DNA of 64,000 bases from Salminus brasiliensis (lineage: Eukaryota > Chordata > Actinopteri > Characiformes > Bryconidae), in contig NC_132881.1 in the NCBI RefSeq assembly GCF_030463535.1, positions 45,511,271-45,575,270 on the forward strand, read 5' to 3'. Position numbers and translations under genes: made by a program. The notes beneath the pieces were generated by a model. It ran no database searches and was not told the DNA's origin. It worked only from the letters and a program-made list of their open reading frames with translations. This document shows, piece by piece, positions 1 through 16,299 of the stretch. Within the stretch, counting starts at the first letter, position 1, and every line of letters begins with the position of its first letter.

Positions 1-389
1 TTTTATTTATTTGTTTTTTTGTTTGTTTTTTGTTTTTTCTTTCCTCCAGATATAGCAAACTTGAACCGTATGGTGTTAACGGAACTGTAACACCTGTCTA
101 CTGTTACACCCCTACCTAACATAAACTTAATTAAATAAATATTACCCTGCACTGTCCTGAGCTGACAGATTTGTATTCTTTGCCATAATATTTAATTAAA
201 TTATCCAATTTGAGTATTCATGATGCTTTGAACCATTTCTTAAAGAGTTGTGATAAAAAAAAAATCGTTTGGGAGATTTACACCCCTAATAATAACAATA
301 GTATTAATAATATAAATGCTGTTATCAGGTATTCTGATTCTTTGTGATCATACATGTTTGGAGCAGTGTTAACAGTTCTAGATGCTTGA

Positions 390-454
<65 letters not shown>

Positions 455-533
455 GTTTATTATATAATATAATATATAAATAATGTTTTCTCACATCTCT
501 TTTGTTGTTGTTCTCCCCCGACCCCCTCCCCAG
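1..533 (+). other. fam193a intron, AT-rich
   Basis: This intronic sequence precedes the first visible exon. It holds a (TA)n run at about 399-451. A T-rich tract ending in TCCAG near position 49 looks like an acceptor, but the frames after it do not extend into a convincing exon. The C-rich tract before 533 is the acceptor of exon a. Confidence 0.6.
399..452. repeat. (TA)n microsatellite
   Basis: This is an uninterrupted TA dinucleotide run of about 26 units in a fam193a intron. Short reading frames that read Tyr-Ile repeats through it are artefacts. Confidence 0.9.
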
Positions 534-6620
<6,087 letters not shown>

Positions 6621-6667
6621 AAAGGGGCTTCCCTTGAAGAGACTGGCAGGAATCAATCAGCAATCCC

Positions 6668-6766
6668 CAATCCCTCTCTCTCTCTCTCTCTCTCTCTGTT
6701 CTCTCTCTCTCTCTCTGTTCTCTCTCTCTGTTCTCTCTCTCTCTCTCCTTCCTTCTCTCCCCCGTC
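6668..6766. repeat. (CT)n microsatellite in fam193a 3'UTR
   Basis: Interrupted CT repeats ('ctctctctctctctct' with 'ctgtt' interruptions) lie 50 bases after the stop codon. Confidence 0.85.
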
Positions 6767-7006
6767 ACCCTCTCCTCTCTCACCAGGCTGACTGCTGACC
6801 CAGTGCTGCTATGCCCCAGCTGCTCCTCTGGCCTCCATAACCCACGCTGCCTTGCCTCGTCCTTGTTGCTGTGTGGTTCCTACGGAGAACCCGAACTCGG
6901 CTTATATTCTTGCAGTACTTAGGGAGGAAAAAAGAAAAAAAAAAAAGAACAACAAAGACAGGAAAAACATCACGGAAATGTTCCTCAATTTTTGTTTCCT
7001 TTTTTC

Positions 7007-7038
<32 letters not shown>

Positions 7039-7654
7039 GTTTTGGCGTGTGCTTTTCTTGTCTGCGAGTTGGGCATTTCTCTCCGGCCTACGCCGCACAC
7101 TGGGTTTCTCCTGGCCTTCCCAGTTGTCAAAAAGCTTAATATGCGTTTGGAAGAAGAAGGCCTTGTGGAAAAAGAAAAAAATGAAACTGAAATTGTTCAA
7201 AAGTGAAAAAGAAAAAAAAATGTTTTATTCCCAGTAATTGTGGCTTCAAACACTCTTGCTCCTAGCATTGCACTTCATTACAGTTAGAAGAGAAGGGACC
7301 GGGACTAGTCTGCTTCAGCTCCCTCCCACTGGCCGCTTGGTCCACACCAAGAAGATGGCGAATACTTGACCGATTGTTCTCATTGGGGTTTTCAGTTCCA
7401 TTTAACAATTGTTCAGTAAAGTGTTAAAAGTTACAGTTTTTTTTTTTTCTTTCTTTGTTTTTTTTCTGTTCTTTTTTTGTTTTTTTTTTTTTGTTTTTTT
7501 TTTCTTTTTCAACTTGTAGCCAGCTTATATCAGAATACTTTCAGAATCAAATTGAAAGAAAAGAACAATACTCACACTATCAATCTGTTATAGAGTGTAT
7601 ATTGTATTAACACTGAAGCCTGACTGGCTACTTTTTAACATATTGTTAAGTAAT

Positions 7655-7660
7655 ATTAAA
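7655..7660 (+). promoter_or_regulatory. Candidate polyadenylation signal of fam193a
   Basis: ATTAAA, the commonest variant signal, lies about 1.04 kb past the fam193a stop and is followed by a T-rich stretch. Only 3' transcript ends could confirm it. Confidence 0.35.
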
Positions 7661-7699
7661 ATCTTGTCTTTCTTTTTTGAAAGATGGAAATACAGTAGA

Positions 7700-9115
7700 A
7701 TGGCAGGACTTTGTGTCGGGTGTGTTTATTTCACAGGTACGGAGCTGTGTCTCAGATTAACCCCATAAACATGCTGTTGAAATACTGAAGACGAATAGTT
7801 TCTAGGGTAAAATACAGTGTCCGAATTGGGATACTGGACATTGATGTTCAGTAATGATGCCAAATCAGGAGGGCGAGGACTGACCCATGCCCAGCCAGCC
7901 AACAGCCTAAATGCAACATCATGGGCAACCAACACACTGGGTACTGAGCTCCGAGGCATCAGCTAGGAGACACCTGTCCTAGCCAGCATCACAAGGCAAG
8001 GCCAGTTATGCTCCTTTGGGCTCTGGTAGCTGATGGTTACGTAGTTACCGTTTGTTTATTATTGTTGCTTCTTGTTTATCATATCAGCCAATTGTCTGGC
8101 AGCAGTGAGGCAGCAGCTTCAGGGAATGTTCACATCTACCATCAGAATGAGGGCTGGGGGGTGAATATGATCTCCATGATTTTGAGCTTGGCTTGATTTG
8201 TTGGTGTGAGCGGCAGGTCTGCAGACGGTTGTCTCCTCCTTGTAGATAAGAGAGGTCTACAGAGATGGCCAGACTGCTTGGAGCTGGCAGAAAGGCTACA
8301 GTAGCTCTGATGCCCACTCTGTACGGTATCCACCACTCTCAACAACACCTTGTCCAGCCTTGAGGAGGACGAGCTACAACAGCAGAAGACCACGTCGAGT
8401 TCTGCTAGGAGAAGGATGAGGCCTCGGTGGCTGGCAACCACATGCATCCCTTCATGACCTGAGGTGTCCATGAAACCTGAGATGATGATGAGGTCCATGT
8501 TCTTCAGAGGCCTTCTCAGGCCTGGAGATTCAGAGCACGAGGAATTGCGTGAATCAACACAGAATGTCGGAGGAAAGTTTCCAAGGTCTTGTGGAATCCA
8601 TGTCAGGAAGATTTGAGGCTGTTTTGAGAGTGAAAGGAGGTCCTCGTTCTTTCTTTTCTGCTTCTTCCTGGTCGAGGTGGGTCTGGAGCATTGGTTCAGG
8701 GCAGGAATACCTTCTGGACAGTGCACCAGTCAGTCATAGGGGTATGTCCACCCTAATGCAGTGAGGTTTTGTTTTGTTTTTTTAAGAAGTTCCTTCCGCC
8801 TTCAAAATGCATCAGCAGGGGTTTTCTGTAGGCCTTAAACCTGAAAGCCTCACTGTAGAGACTATTGTGGCACTGCTGTAGGAGGTGAGTAGGCATGTTC
8901 ACAACAGATGTAGCAATAGTGCATCCACCCCCTCCCCCCCTTATGACCGGAGTGCCCCTTAAAGTCCAGAATGTGAGTCAAGTCACCAGTGATTAAAATC
9001 GAACAGCCGTCTATTAGCATTGCTCCAATGACCTCATGCTTATTCATAGCTCCAGGCTTCCTTTGATAATTAGCACTGTTAGCATGTTTGAGCTCCTTGC
9101 TTAAAGGATCCATAA
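7700..9115. other. fam193a-tnip2 intergenic, part 1
   Basis: Apart from the Tc1-like remnant I see no gene. 8850-9115 is unique-looking sequence with a C-rich run near 8930. Tc1 terminal repeats are not evident, so the remnant's borders are open. Confidence 0.5.
8255..8650 (+). pseudogene. Tc1/mariner transposase remnant, internally deleted
   Basis: Near 8570-8640 a frame reads FQGLVESMSGRFEAVL, RVKGGP. This is the conserved C-terminus of Tc1-like transposases (normally FQxLVESMPxRxxAVLRAKGGP). Upstream, 8262-8400 ('gagctggcagaaaggctaca', 'gagctacaacagcagaagac') matches the middle of the same family. The catalytic DDE core is missing and the frame is broken, so it is inactive. Confidence 0.65.
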
Positions 9116-9116
9116 C

Positions 9117-9407
9117 GTGAACCTCCTGGCACCTTGCTGCCTAACTCCAGGAGTGGGGTCGAGGGGTATAAAGCCCCCCAGCATTGAGCTGTGGAACAGT
9201 GGAAGAACTGTGTTCTCTGGAGTGATGGATGCTGGAGCTACATCCAATACTTGTGAGACTCATCCAGGACTCCTTATCATCAAACATCCTGACCTCACTA
9301 ACACTCTTGTTGCTGAATGCAATCAAATCCTCACCGCAATGCTGCAAATTATAGTAGGAAGCCTTCTCTGGACAGTAGAGACCCAATAATTTTGTCCTTG
9401 AATGTAG
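9117..9407 (-). mobile_element. MITE copy ('tggacaaaagtattgggac' family), partial
   Basis: Reverse-oriented copy: 'gggtataaagccccccagca', 'gaatgcaatcaaatcctcac' and a decayed end 'aataattttgtccttgaatg'. It has no coding capacity. It lies back to back with the + copy that starts at about 9428. Confidence 0.75.
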
Positions 9408-9427
9408 ATTGTCAGCTAGATAGAAAC

Positions 9428-9731
9428 ACTACATGGACAAAAGTATTGGGACACCTGCTCGTTGACTGTTTCTTCTGAAATCAAGGGTGTTAAAAAGAGC
9501 TGATCTTGCTTTTGTTGGAGTGACTGTCTCTCTCTACTGTCCAGGGAAGAAGGCTTGCTGCTAGATTGTAGAGGAGCATTGCAGTGAGGATTTGATTGCG
9601 TTCTCAGTGTTGCCGCAAGTGGTCTTGTACCGCTGACATGCTGTTTTTTTCCCACTGTATTGGCAGACTAGTTTTTTTTTGTTGTTGAGGAATGAGTCAG
9701 TGTCCCAATACTTTTGTCAGCATATTGTGTA
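9428..9731 (+). mobile_element. MITE copy with inverted end remnant
   Basis: It starts with the terminal motif 'acatggacaaaagtattggg', follows the family to about 9600, then diverges. The complementary terminal motif 'tgtcccaatacttttgtcag' appears at about 9700-9720, so the segment is bounded by inverted ends. Confidence 0.7.
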
Positions 9732-10259
9732 TGTTTATTGTATTGACATAAGGAAACCAAAACAGTAATTTGCTGTTTTTGCAGCGTAGTGCTAATGGTC
9801 TGCTCAGTTTTACGTGATTCTGGGCCTTTTCAAATTGAAAATACAAGAAGCAGCAGACTATGATCAACCTCAGCCCACTCACTTCCCTTTTGTTGCATGG
9901 CGGAAGTTTTTGTGCTGAAATAATAATAGAGGCAGAATCTGACCGTGAACTTGTGACCCGCCGCTCACACAGAATGTAGAACTGCTTGATGTTTTTGGAA
10001 AAAAAATGGTGAAACTTCAGCCATCAATGAGGAAACCAGTTTAACAGATTGCAGAACCGTGACGGGAGAACTCCCAACAGGTCGATGCCCATTTAAGCTT
10101 TGGCACCGTGTGGACATGTTTCCACCCAGGAAGTTCCCGGTTAGAGCAGAGAAGAAAGATTCCACTGGAAAGCCTGCAGCGTTTGCCCTGACGGGAAGCC
10201 ACTGTAGAACTTGTGTTCATGTTGATAATAGCTAAGAATTATGTAAGGGGGGGTTTCAG

Positions 10260-10500
10260 GCCTCATGGAGCCATCCATGCTGCCTAATGCCATGCCAGGC
10301 CGGGGCTAGAGGGGCATAAAGCTGGATGGTGGATGGTGGCGCTCCATCCAACACTTTCGGAATGAGGTGGGGTGGTGATCGTCATTCAATATCCTGACCT
10401 CACTAAAACACTTGTGGCTGAATGCAACCAAATTCTCACAGCAATGCTTCTCCAAAATCTAGTAGAAAGCCTTTTTTCCTGGAGAACAAACATTCGATAC
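10260..10500 (-). mobile_element. MITE copy, partial, head to head with next
   Basis: Reverse-oriented family sequence ('tgatcgtcattcaatatcct', 'ggctgaatgcaaccaaattc'). It runs straight into a + copy at about 10503. Confidence 0.7.
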
Positions 10501-10502
10501 GC

Positions 10503-10980
10503 TTTAAGGACAAAAGTATTGGGACACCTGCTCATTCATGGTTTCTTCATAGATCAAGGGCATTATTCTCAACATCAAGAGCTTATTCTGCTTCTGTTGG
10601 AGTAACTGCCTCTACTGTCCAGAGAGGAAGGCTTTCTGCTAGATTTAGGAGGAGCATTGCTGTGAGGATTTGATTGCATTCAGCGATAAGAGCGTTAATG
10701 AGGTGAGGATGTTGGATGATGATGATGAACACCACCCCACCTCATCATCTCCAACTCCTCAACTCCTCCCAAAAAGTACTGGATGGAGCTCCACCATCCA
10801 TAATTCCAGAGAACACAGTTCTTCCACAGCTCCTCAATGCTGGGGGGCTTTATACCCCTCTAGCCCACGCCTGGCATTAGGCAGCATGGTGCTGATGGGT
10901 CACATCTGTGTCAGCAATGAGTATCTCAAAGAATGTGTTTATTAGAAGGGGTGTCCATAAATATGTGGACGTATAGTGTA
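10503..10980 (+). mobile_element. MITE copy, near full length
   Basis: It runs from 'aaggacaaaagtattgggac' through the family body ('gaggatttgattgcattcag', 'atgctggggggctttatacc') to the right end 'ggtgtccataaatatgtgga' and 'cgtatagtgta'. Confidence 0.75.
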
Positions 10981-11247
10981 GATAGACGGATATTGTTCTG
11001 AAAAGATCTCCTCTGGTTTGGACGGTGTTTTCCCTTCTGCTGTAAGGATCTAATGCAGCTCAGAAAGGGCTTTATTACTGAGGTGAGTCACGTCTGCTGG
11101 AGTAGAGAAACCAGCAACTATGCAGGGCAGGGCTTCTGGAGAGGCAGGGTTGAGAAACTGCTTTAGAAAATGTTGAAACTGATACTCGTCTAAGAATTGG
11201 GCAATTCTGTTTTTGAGTAACTAAGTGCAGTCCAGTGAGCTCAAGTC

Positions 11248-11702
11248 CAGTCCTGGGTGGAACCTTGTTACATAATTATTAAAGCGCTGCTGTCGAGGGA
11301 AGGCTTTCTACTGGCACTTGGGTTGCGTTCAGCAGCGAGAGCGTTAGTGAGGTCAGAATGTTTGATGATCACAACCCCACCTCTTCCCCAACTCATTCCA
11401 AAAGTACTGGATGGGGCACCATCATCCATCATTCCAGAGAACACAGTTCCTCCACTGCTCCACAGCTCAATGCTGGGGGGCTTCATACCCCTCTACTAGC
11501 CTATGCCTGGCATTAGGCAGCATGGAGCCAATAGGTTCATGTTTATTTATCGGCTCCAGGGAGTCCTATTCTATTGGCAGTACTTCTCTACAGGGACTAG
11601 ACAAGCTGTGTGTGTGTGTGCGTGCATTTGCATATTTGTGTCAACAGTGGGATCAACAATGCTTTCCTTAGAAGGGGTGTCTGTATACATTTGGACACCC
11701 AA
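11248..11702 (+). mobile_element. MITE copy lacking its left end
   Basis: The body matches the family from 'cgagggaaggctttctactg' to 'ggggtgtctgtatacatttg'. The left terminal motif is absent. Confidence 0.7.
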
Positions 11703-11989
11703 ATGTTTGCGATGCTTTCATAATTTTTTATAATTTTAGATATATTTTATAAATATATTTATATAAATATAATTTTATAATTATATAGTTTAACTTTTGC
11801 TTTATTTTCATGACAAAAATAATATAAATATATAAATAATATTAAGTCAGTTGCCATAAAGATCCACTGTTTCACTGGACACTGTTCTGTCCTTCTGGTG
11901 TGTCCGGCTTTTAGGGCTTTAAAAAGGCATTTTTAGGCATTTAGACTGTGATCAATCGCCGTGTGCTGCTCTGGTAGATGCAGGTACAT

Positions 11990-12408
11990 ACACTATATGG
12001 ACAAAAGTATTGAGACACGTTGCTCTCCTTAACTCCTTAACTTCCTGCCTTCTCCACACCACACCTGGTCTATACACTAGCTGTATGTCCAAATGTTTGT
12101 GGACACCCCTTCTATTGAATGCATTCAGCTACATCTTGCCCAGTCCCTGTAGAGAAGTACTGCCAATAGAATAGGACTCTCTGGAGCAGATAAACATCAA
12201 CCTATTGGCACCATGGTACCTAATGCCAGGCATTTTGGGCAGGTTGGGGATGATGAGGTGGCGTGGTGATTATCATCATCCAACAACCTGACCTCCTTAA
12301 TGCTCTTGTGGCTGAATGCAATCAAATCCAGAGCAATGCTATAAAACGTGAAAAAAAAAGCCCCTATACGTAATACTGATTGTCCCAGTATTTTTGTCCT
12401 TGTAGTTT
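11990..12408. mobile_element. Two MITE fragments (left end +, then a - copy)
   Basis: 11990-12030 is a left terminus ('actatatggacaaaagtatt'). From about 12080 an inverted copy starts with the right terminus ('gtccaaatgtttgtggacac') and runs to 'cccagtatttttgtccttgt' at about 12404. Confidence 0.7.
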
Positions 12409-12449
12409 AGGTGGACAGACAGACAGACAGACAATATTATATTATATTT

Positions 12450-12592
12450 TAGGACAAAAGTATTGGGACACCTGTTCATTCTCTGCGTACTAGTTTTGGG
12501 ACATTGCTGTGAGGATTTGATTGCATTCAGTGACCAGGGCATTAATGAGGTCAGGTGTTGGATGATCACCACCCTACCAAGTAGGGTGACCA
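12450..12592 (+). mobile_element. MITE fragment, 5' part only
   Basis: Left terminus 'aggacaaaagtattgggaca', then 'gaggatttgattgcattcag' and 'gttggatgatcaccacccta'. It is truncated afterwards. Confidence 0.65.
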
Positions 12593-13189
12593 TATTTTGG
12601 TTTAAAATAAAGAGGACAGTGGGACACACTGTGGTTGGGCTGCTGTGGCTGGAAGGGAGGCTACAAGTAGACCTAAACTTTAGGACCATAGCAATGTGTC
12701 TGTGGGTGTATATGTGAAGGTGGGAGGGGCTTAATACCTTTAAAACATGCATCTACATTATTACATTAATATTTGCTCGTTTACCCAGACCAGTTAATAA
12801 TCTTAATGGCCTATATGACCAAATCATCTCCTTCAAAAATCATTCACTGGATACTTATCAGTCCTCCCGGTCTGATCGACAGACAATAACGTATAGGCCT
12901 TGTAGGCAGGTCTGTTCACTTTGCAGGCGTCTTTGCAGTTGTTTCTAGTCATATGAGACCAGGCTTCTATTTCTGTGAATGGGGAGAGACTAATACTCTA
13001 AACTGGTCAAATGACCGTTTTAAAGGTTTGTTCTGGCTATTGCGCTTGACCAGATCTCCACATCTATTATTATTATTATTATTTAGATTGGTCAAATCCG
13101 GCAGTTGTTCTTAACATTGTGTCAAAATCTCATGATGAATGGACCAATGGCTATGCTTCTCACAAGCTAGGGTTAGCTTTTAGCCTAGC

Positions 13190-13435
13190 ACGAATAATCC
13201 CCAGCATTAGCTTCTTGAGTTCCCCTTTTTCCGGACAGTGACATCAGGGAAAGCCGCAGTCACGAGTCCTGGTTCGGTTAGCAACACGTTTTCTCCTAGC
13301 TGGGAGAGTCTGCAGGTGATTTGCTGCTCTCCAGTCTGACTGAGCCTCGAAAGGCTTTTTGCTCGTAGGCTGGGTGTCTGTACATTTTGTGGGCGAGTCA
13401 AGACTGTTAGTGGACAGTTCTAGCTTGGGTTCATT
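13190..13435. repeat. Duplicated unclassified repeat, copy 1
   Basis: Blocks such as 'gccgcagtcacgag', 'ttgctcgtaggctgggtgt' and 'attttgtgggcgagtcaaga' recur, diverged, at 14690-14910. I cannot assign a class. Confidence 0.55.
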
Positions 13436-14689
13436 TTTTTTTTCTATCGATTTCCATTGAAAGAAGGTATTTTTGTAAGGGTGCAGCCAATCATCTCTTA
13501 CTATTTCGCTTTCAAGCAGTCTGACCAATGGCTGTGTAGATGCAGGTACATATAGACCAATGGGAAATGGGTCAATGGGGAGTAATTGTTTTCTAGCTGA
13601 CACAGCTGCATGCCTTTAGAGGTATTAAGAACTACCTCCCTCCCACCCTCGCACACTGCAATGCCATGGCCCTATACCTTAGGGCCCTACTCGAATGCCA
13701 CCAGCCACAACGCCCTAACCACAGTGGACGGCTGTGTTTCCCTAGTGTCCTCATTTTTAAAAACCAAACATGGTCACTCAAACGAAAAATGTAGCCCTCA
13801 AACAGAATCTGTTGGTGTTCTAGCAAACAGTGGTTGGTTTGGTGGTCTTCAGTGATGGACACAGGACATTTCTGGTTGGAAATGAAGGAGTACCAAGAAG
13901 AGTCAATTATCTGACCGAATAGGTGCTGCGCTTTTCTTCCCCTTTGCCCTAAAGAGGCTTCGGTCTCCACGCTGAAAGCATGGCCTTGTTTGAGGCTGAT
14001 TGAGCAGTCCTGTGTTCCTCTATTATGTACGAGAGGCCTGAGAAGTGTAGGTCTCATTTCTTCTTTTGGTGGCTTTCGGTGAGGACTGCACTGATGCAGC
14101 AGACTCAGCGACGGCCTGTTACCGGAACCTGCGTTAGTGAAATGTTGAAATTGATACTCAGAACTTCACATAAGGGGGTTTTGTGTGCATTGATGCACCT
14201 CGTTGAGCCAAATTAGTTTTTTTTGTTTTCTGCTCATTACAATGCCAGTCCTGTTGGGCCTTGTATAAGGTCTGATATCTCAAAAATCCTTAAATGTGCC
14301 ATAGACTGCATGTATTCAGTATTTAAGCTGTAGTGTGATGTATAAATACTAGGTACGTGACACTGGTTGGGGTGGGAAAATGCTCAGATGCAGTTTTACA
14401 AGCCTATTTACCACCCTGTTATTTTGCCTCATATGTTGATTTTCAGTTTATGATGATTTATTGGATGAGCTCTGCTCTGATTGGCTGGTGTACATTACTG
14501 CATGGGCTCATACAGAAGCCATATAGCATAGCATAACATAGCATAGCTTAGCATTTTGTTTTTTAGCCCTTTTTTCAAAAAGATATGAAAGCCTATTGGG
14601 TAGGGTTAGCTTTTACCCAAGCATGGATACACCCAGCGGTGCGTCCCAGAGCAAATCGTTCTCTGGCTTTGCTTACCCAAGCTAGGGTT

Positions 14690-14910
14690 AGCTTTTAGCC
14701 TAGCATGGATAATCCTCAGTGTTAGCTTCCTGGCTCACTGAGCTTGAGTTCCCTTTTTCCGTGCAGTGACATCTGGGAACGCCGCAGTCACGAGACCTGC
14801 TTTGCAGTTGTGATTAGGCCTCAAAAGGCTGTTTGCTCGTGGGCTGGGTGTATGTCAATTTTGTGGGCGGGTCACGACTGTTACTTAACAGTTCTGGGGG
14901 TTTTGGAACG
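14690..14910. repeat. Duplicated unclassified repeat, copy 2
   Basis: This copy parallels 13190-13435 in the same order and orientation ('gccgcagtcacgagacctg', 'ttgctcgtgggctgggtgta', 'attttgtgggcgggtcacga'). The next feature is a SINE at about 14968. Confidence 0.55.
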
Positions 14911-14967
14911 GGCCTGTTTTCCAGCTCTGCTTTCCTGCCCGCTTCTCCAAAGCTACATAGTGCATGT

Positions 14968-15095
14968 TGCAGTGGTGGCTCAGTGGTTACAGCACTGGCG
15001 TATTAGTGAAAGGGTTGTGGGTCCGATACCTGGGTTCTCAATGCTGCCACTGTTGGGCCCTTGAGCAAGGTCCTTAACCCTCTCCGCCAGCACAT
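14968..15095 (+). mobile_element. tRNA-derived SINE, partial
   Basis: An A-box-like 'ggctcagtggttacagcac' and a B-box-like 'gggttgtgggtccgatacc' are spaced as in a tRNA promoter. They are followed by the family body 'ctgccactgttgggcccttg'. The tail is missing. Confidence 0.7.
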
Positions 15096-15699
15096 CTGTG
15101 TCCAGCTTCTTAGTCTAATGCAGGTCAGTGGAACATCTGAAAATGCTTCTCAGTGTTGCTTTAAGATGTGGTTTGTTTACAGCCTTCTGAATAGCATAGA
15201 GGATATTCGGTTGTATTAATTGAGCTCGAAAGCATTTATTGATTTACATTTAACTTTCAGTTATTTAACTGTGTTACGTATCTGATCTGTACTGAGCTGC
15301 TGTGGATAATCAAATGAGCTCATTTTAAAGAAACGAGCATAGCATACAATGATGGTACAGTGGATAGAGAGCCTGTGAGCTGCCCTAGTGCCCTGAACCT
15401 AGTGCCCTTGACGCCTCATGCCCTCCATGTTCACACACATGCTGTTGACATCGTGGTTCAGGCCTTCAGAAACTCAGCGGATATAAAATTGCTAGTGTCG
15501 TTCCCCATTTACAGTTTGGTAAACATCAACTATTATTTATTTAATTCATTATTTTTTGTATTTTATTAAAAAAATGATGCTGCTATTTTTAAAATTCAGG
15601 GTCATGAGCGTTCCTTCAACCTTTGAAGGCCATCTTTATGTATATATGTATATGTGTGTGCAAAAGGTTGGCTATTCCTTGGAAATCTGTCTCTCATGG

Positions 15700-16113
15700 T
15701 GTTCTCTTATTGGCTCCATGCTTAAAGCCAGGTGTGGGCTAGAGGAGGGGTAAAAAGCCCCCCAGCATTGAGCTGTGGAGCAGTGGAAGACCTGTGTTCT
15801 CTGGAATGATGATGGTGGTGCTCCATTCAATACTTTTGGGATACTGAGTTGGGGAGTTGGGAATGATGAGGTGGGGTGGTGATCATCATCATCATCGTAC
15901 AACATCCTGACCTCACTAACGCTCTTGTCACTGAATGCAATCAAATCCTCACAGCAGTCCTCCTCCAATATTTATTAAAAAAAACTTTCTTCTTCCCTGG
16001 ACTGTAGAGACAGTTACTCCAACAAAAGCAGGATCAGCTCTTTTAATGCCCTTGATTTTTCAGAAGAAACCATGAATGAGCAGGTGTCCCAATACTTTTG
16101 TCCGTATAGCGTA
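15700..16113 (-). mobile_element. MITE copy, near full length
   Basis: Reverse-oriented: from 'tattggctccatgcttaaag' through 'gtaaaaagccccccagcatt' to the terminal motif 'tgtcccaatacttttgtccg' at about 16086-16105. Confidence 0.75.
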
Positions 16114-16299
16114 TGTGCTGTATATTAATTATATACTTTACTGTGTATATATTTCACAGGAGAAGCTACATTTAATTGGGTCAGAGCTAGGCTGACCGTG
16201 TTTAATTGCATCTGTATAAAAGAGCTGCAAGTGACCATTGGCTTTCCATAAGTGTCCAGCTGGCTGGCTATTGGCTAGCTAACCATTATGGTGGTGGAA

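Larger units (their letters stand above)
6621..7680 (+). other. fam193a: fam193a 3'UTR (extent inferred)
   Basis: After the stop there is a (CT)n tract at about 6673-6765, unique sequence, A-rich and T-rich runs (7015-7038, 7438-7508), then AT-rich sequence. An ATTAAA hexamer at 7655-7660 is the best polyadenylation signal I see. I see no AATAAA nearby. The true end is unproven. Confidence 0.45.

Noticed and set aside
49-115. Acceptor-like site (T-rich tract, TCCAG) followed by an open frame of about 22 codons in a fam193a intron
   Set aside because: There is no good donor before the stop, and the peptide does not look like FAM193A.
8142-8726. 194-codon - strand frame
   Set aside because: It runs antisense across a decayed Tc1-like transposase. 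No family match and no exon signals.
14968-15095. A- and B-box-like sequences that might be a tRNA gene (also at 36098, 60171 and 63151)
   Set aside because: There is no cloverleaf with acceptor stem and anticodon arm, and several copies share a non-tRNA body, so these are SINEs.
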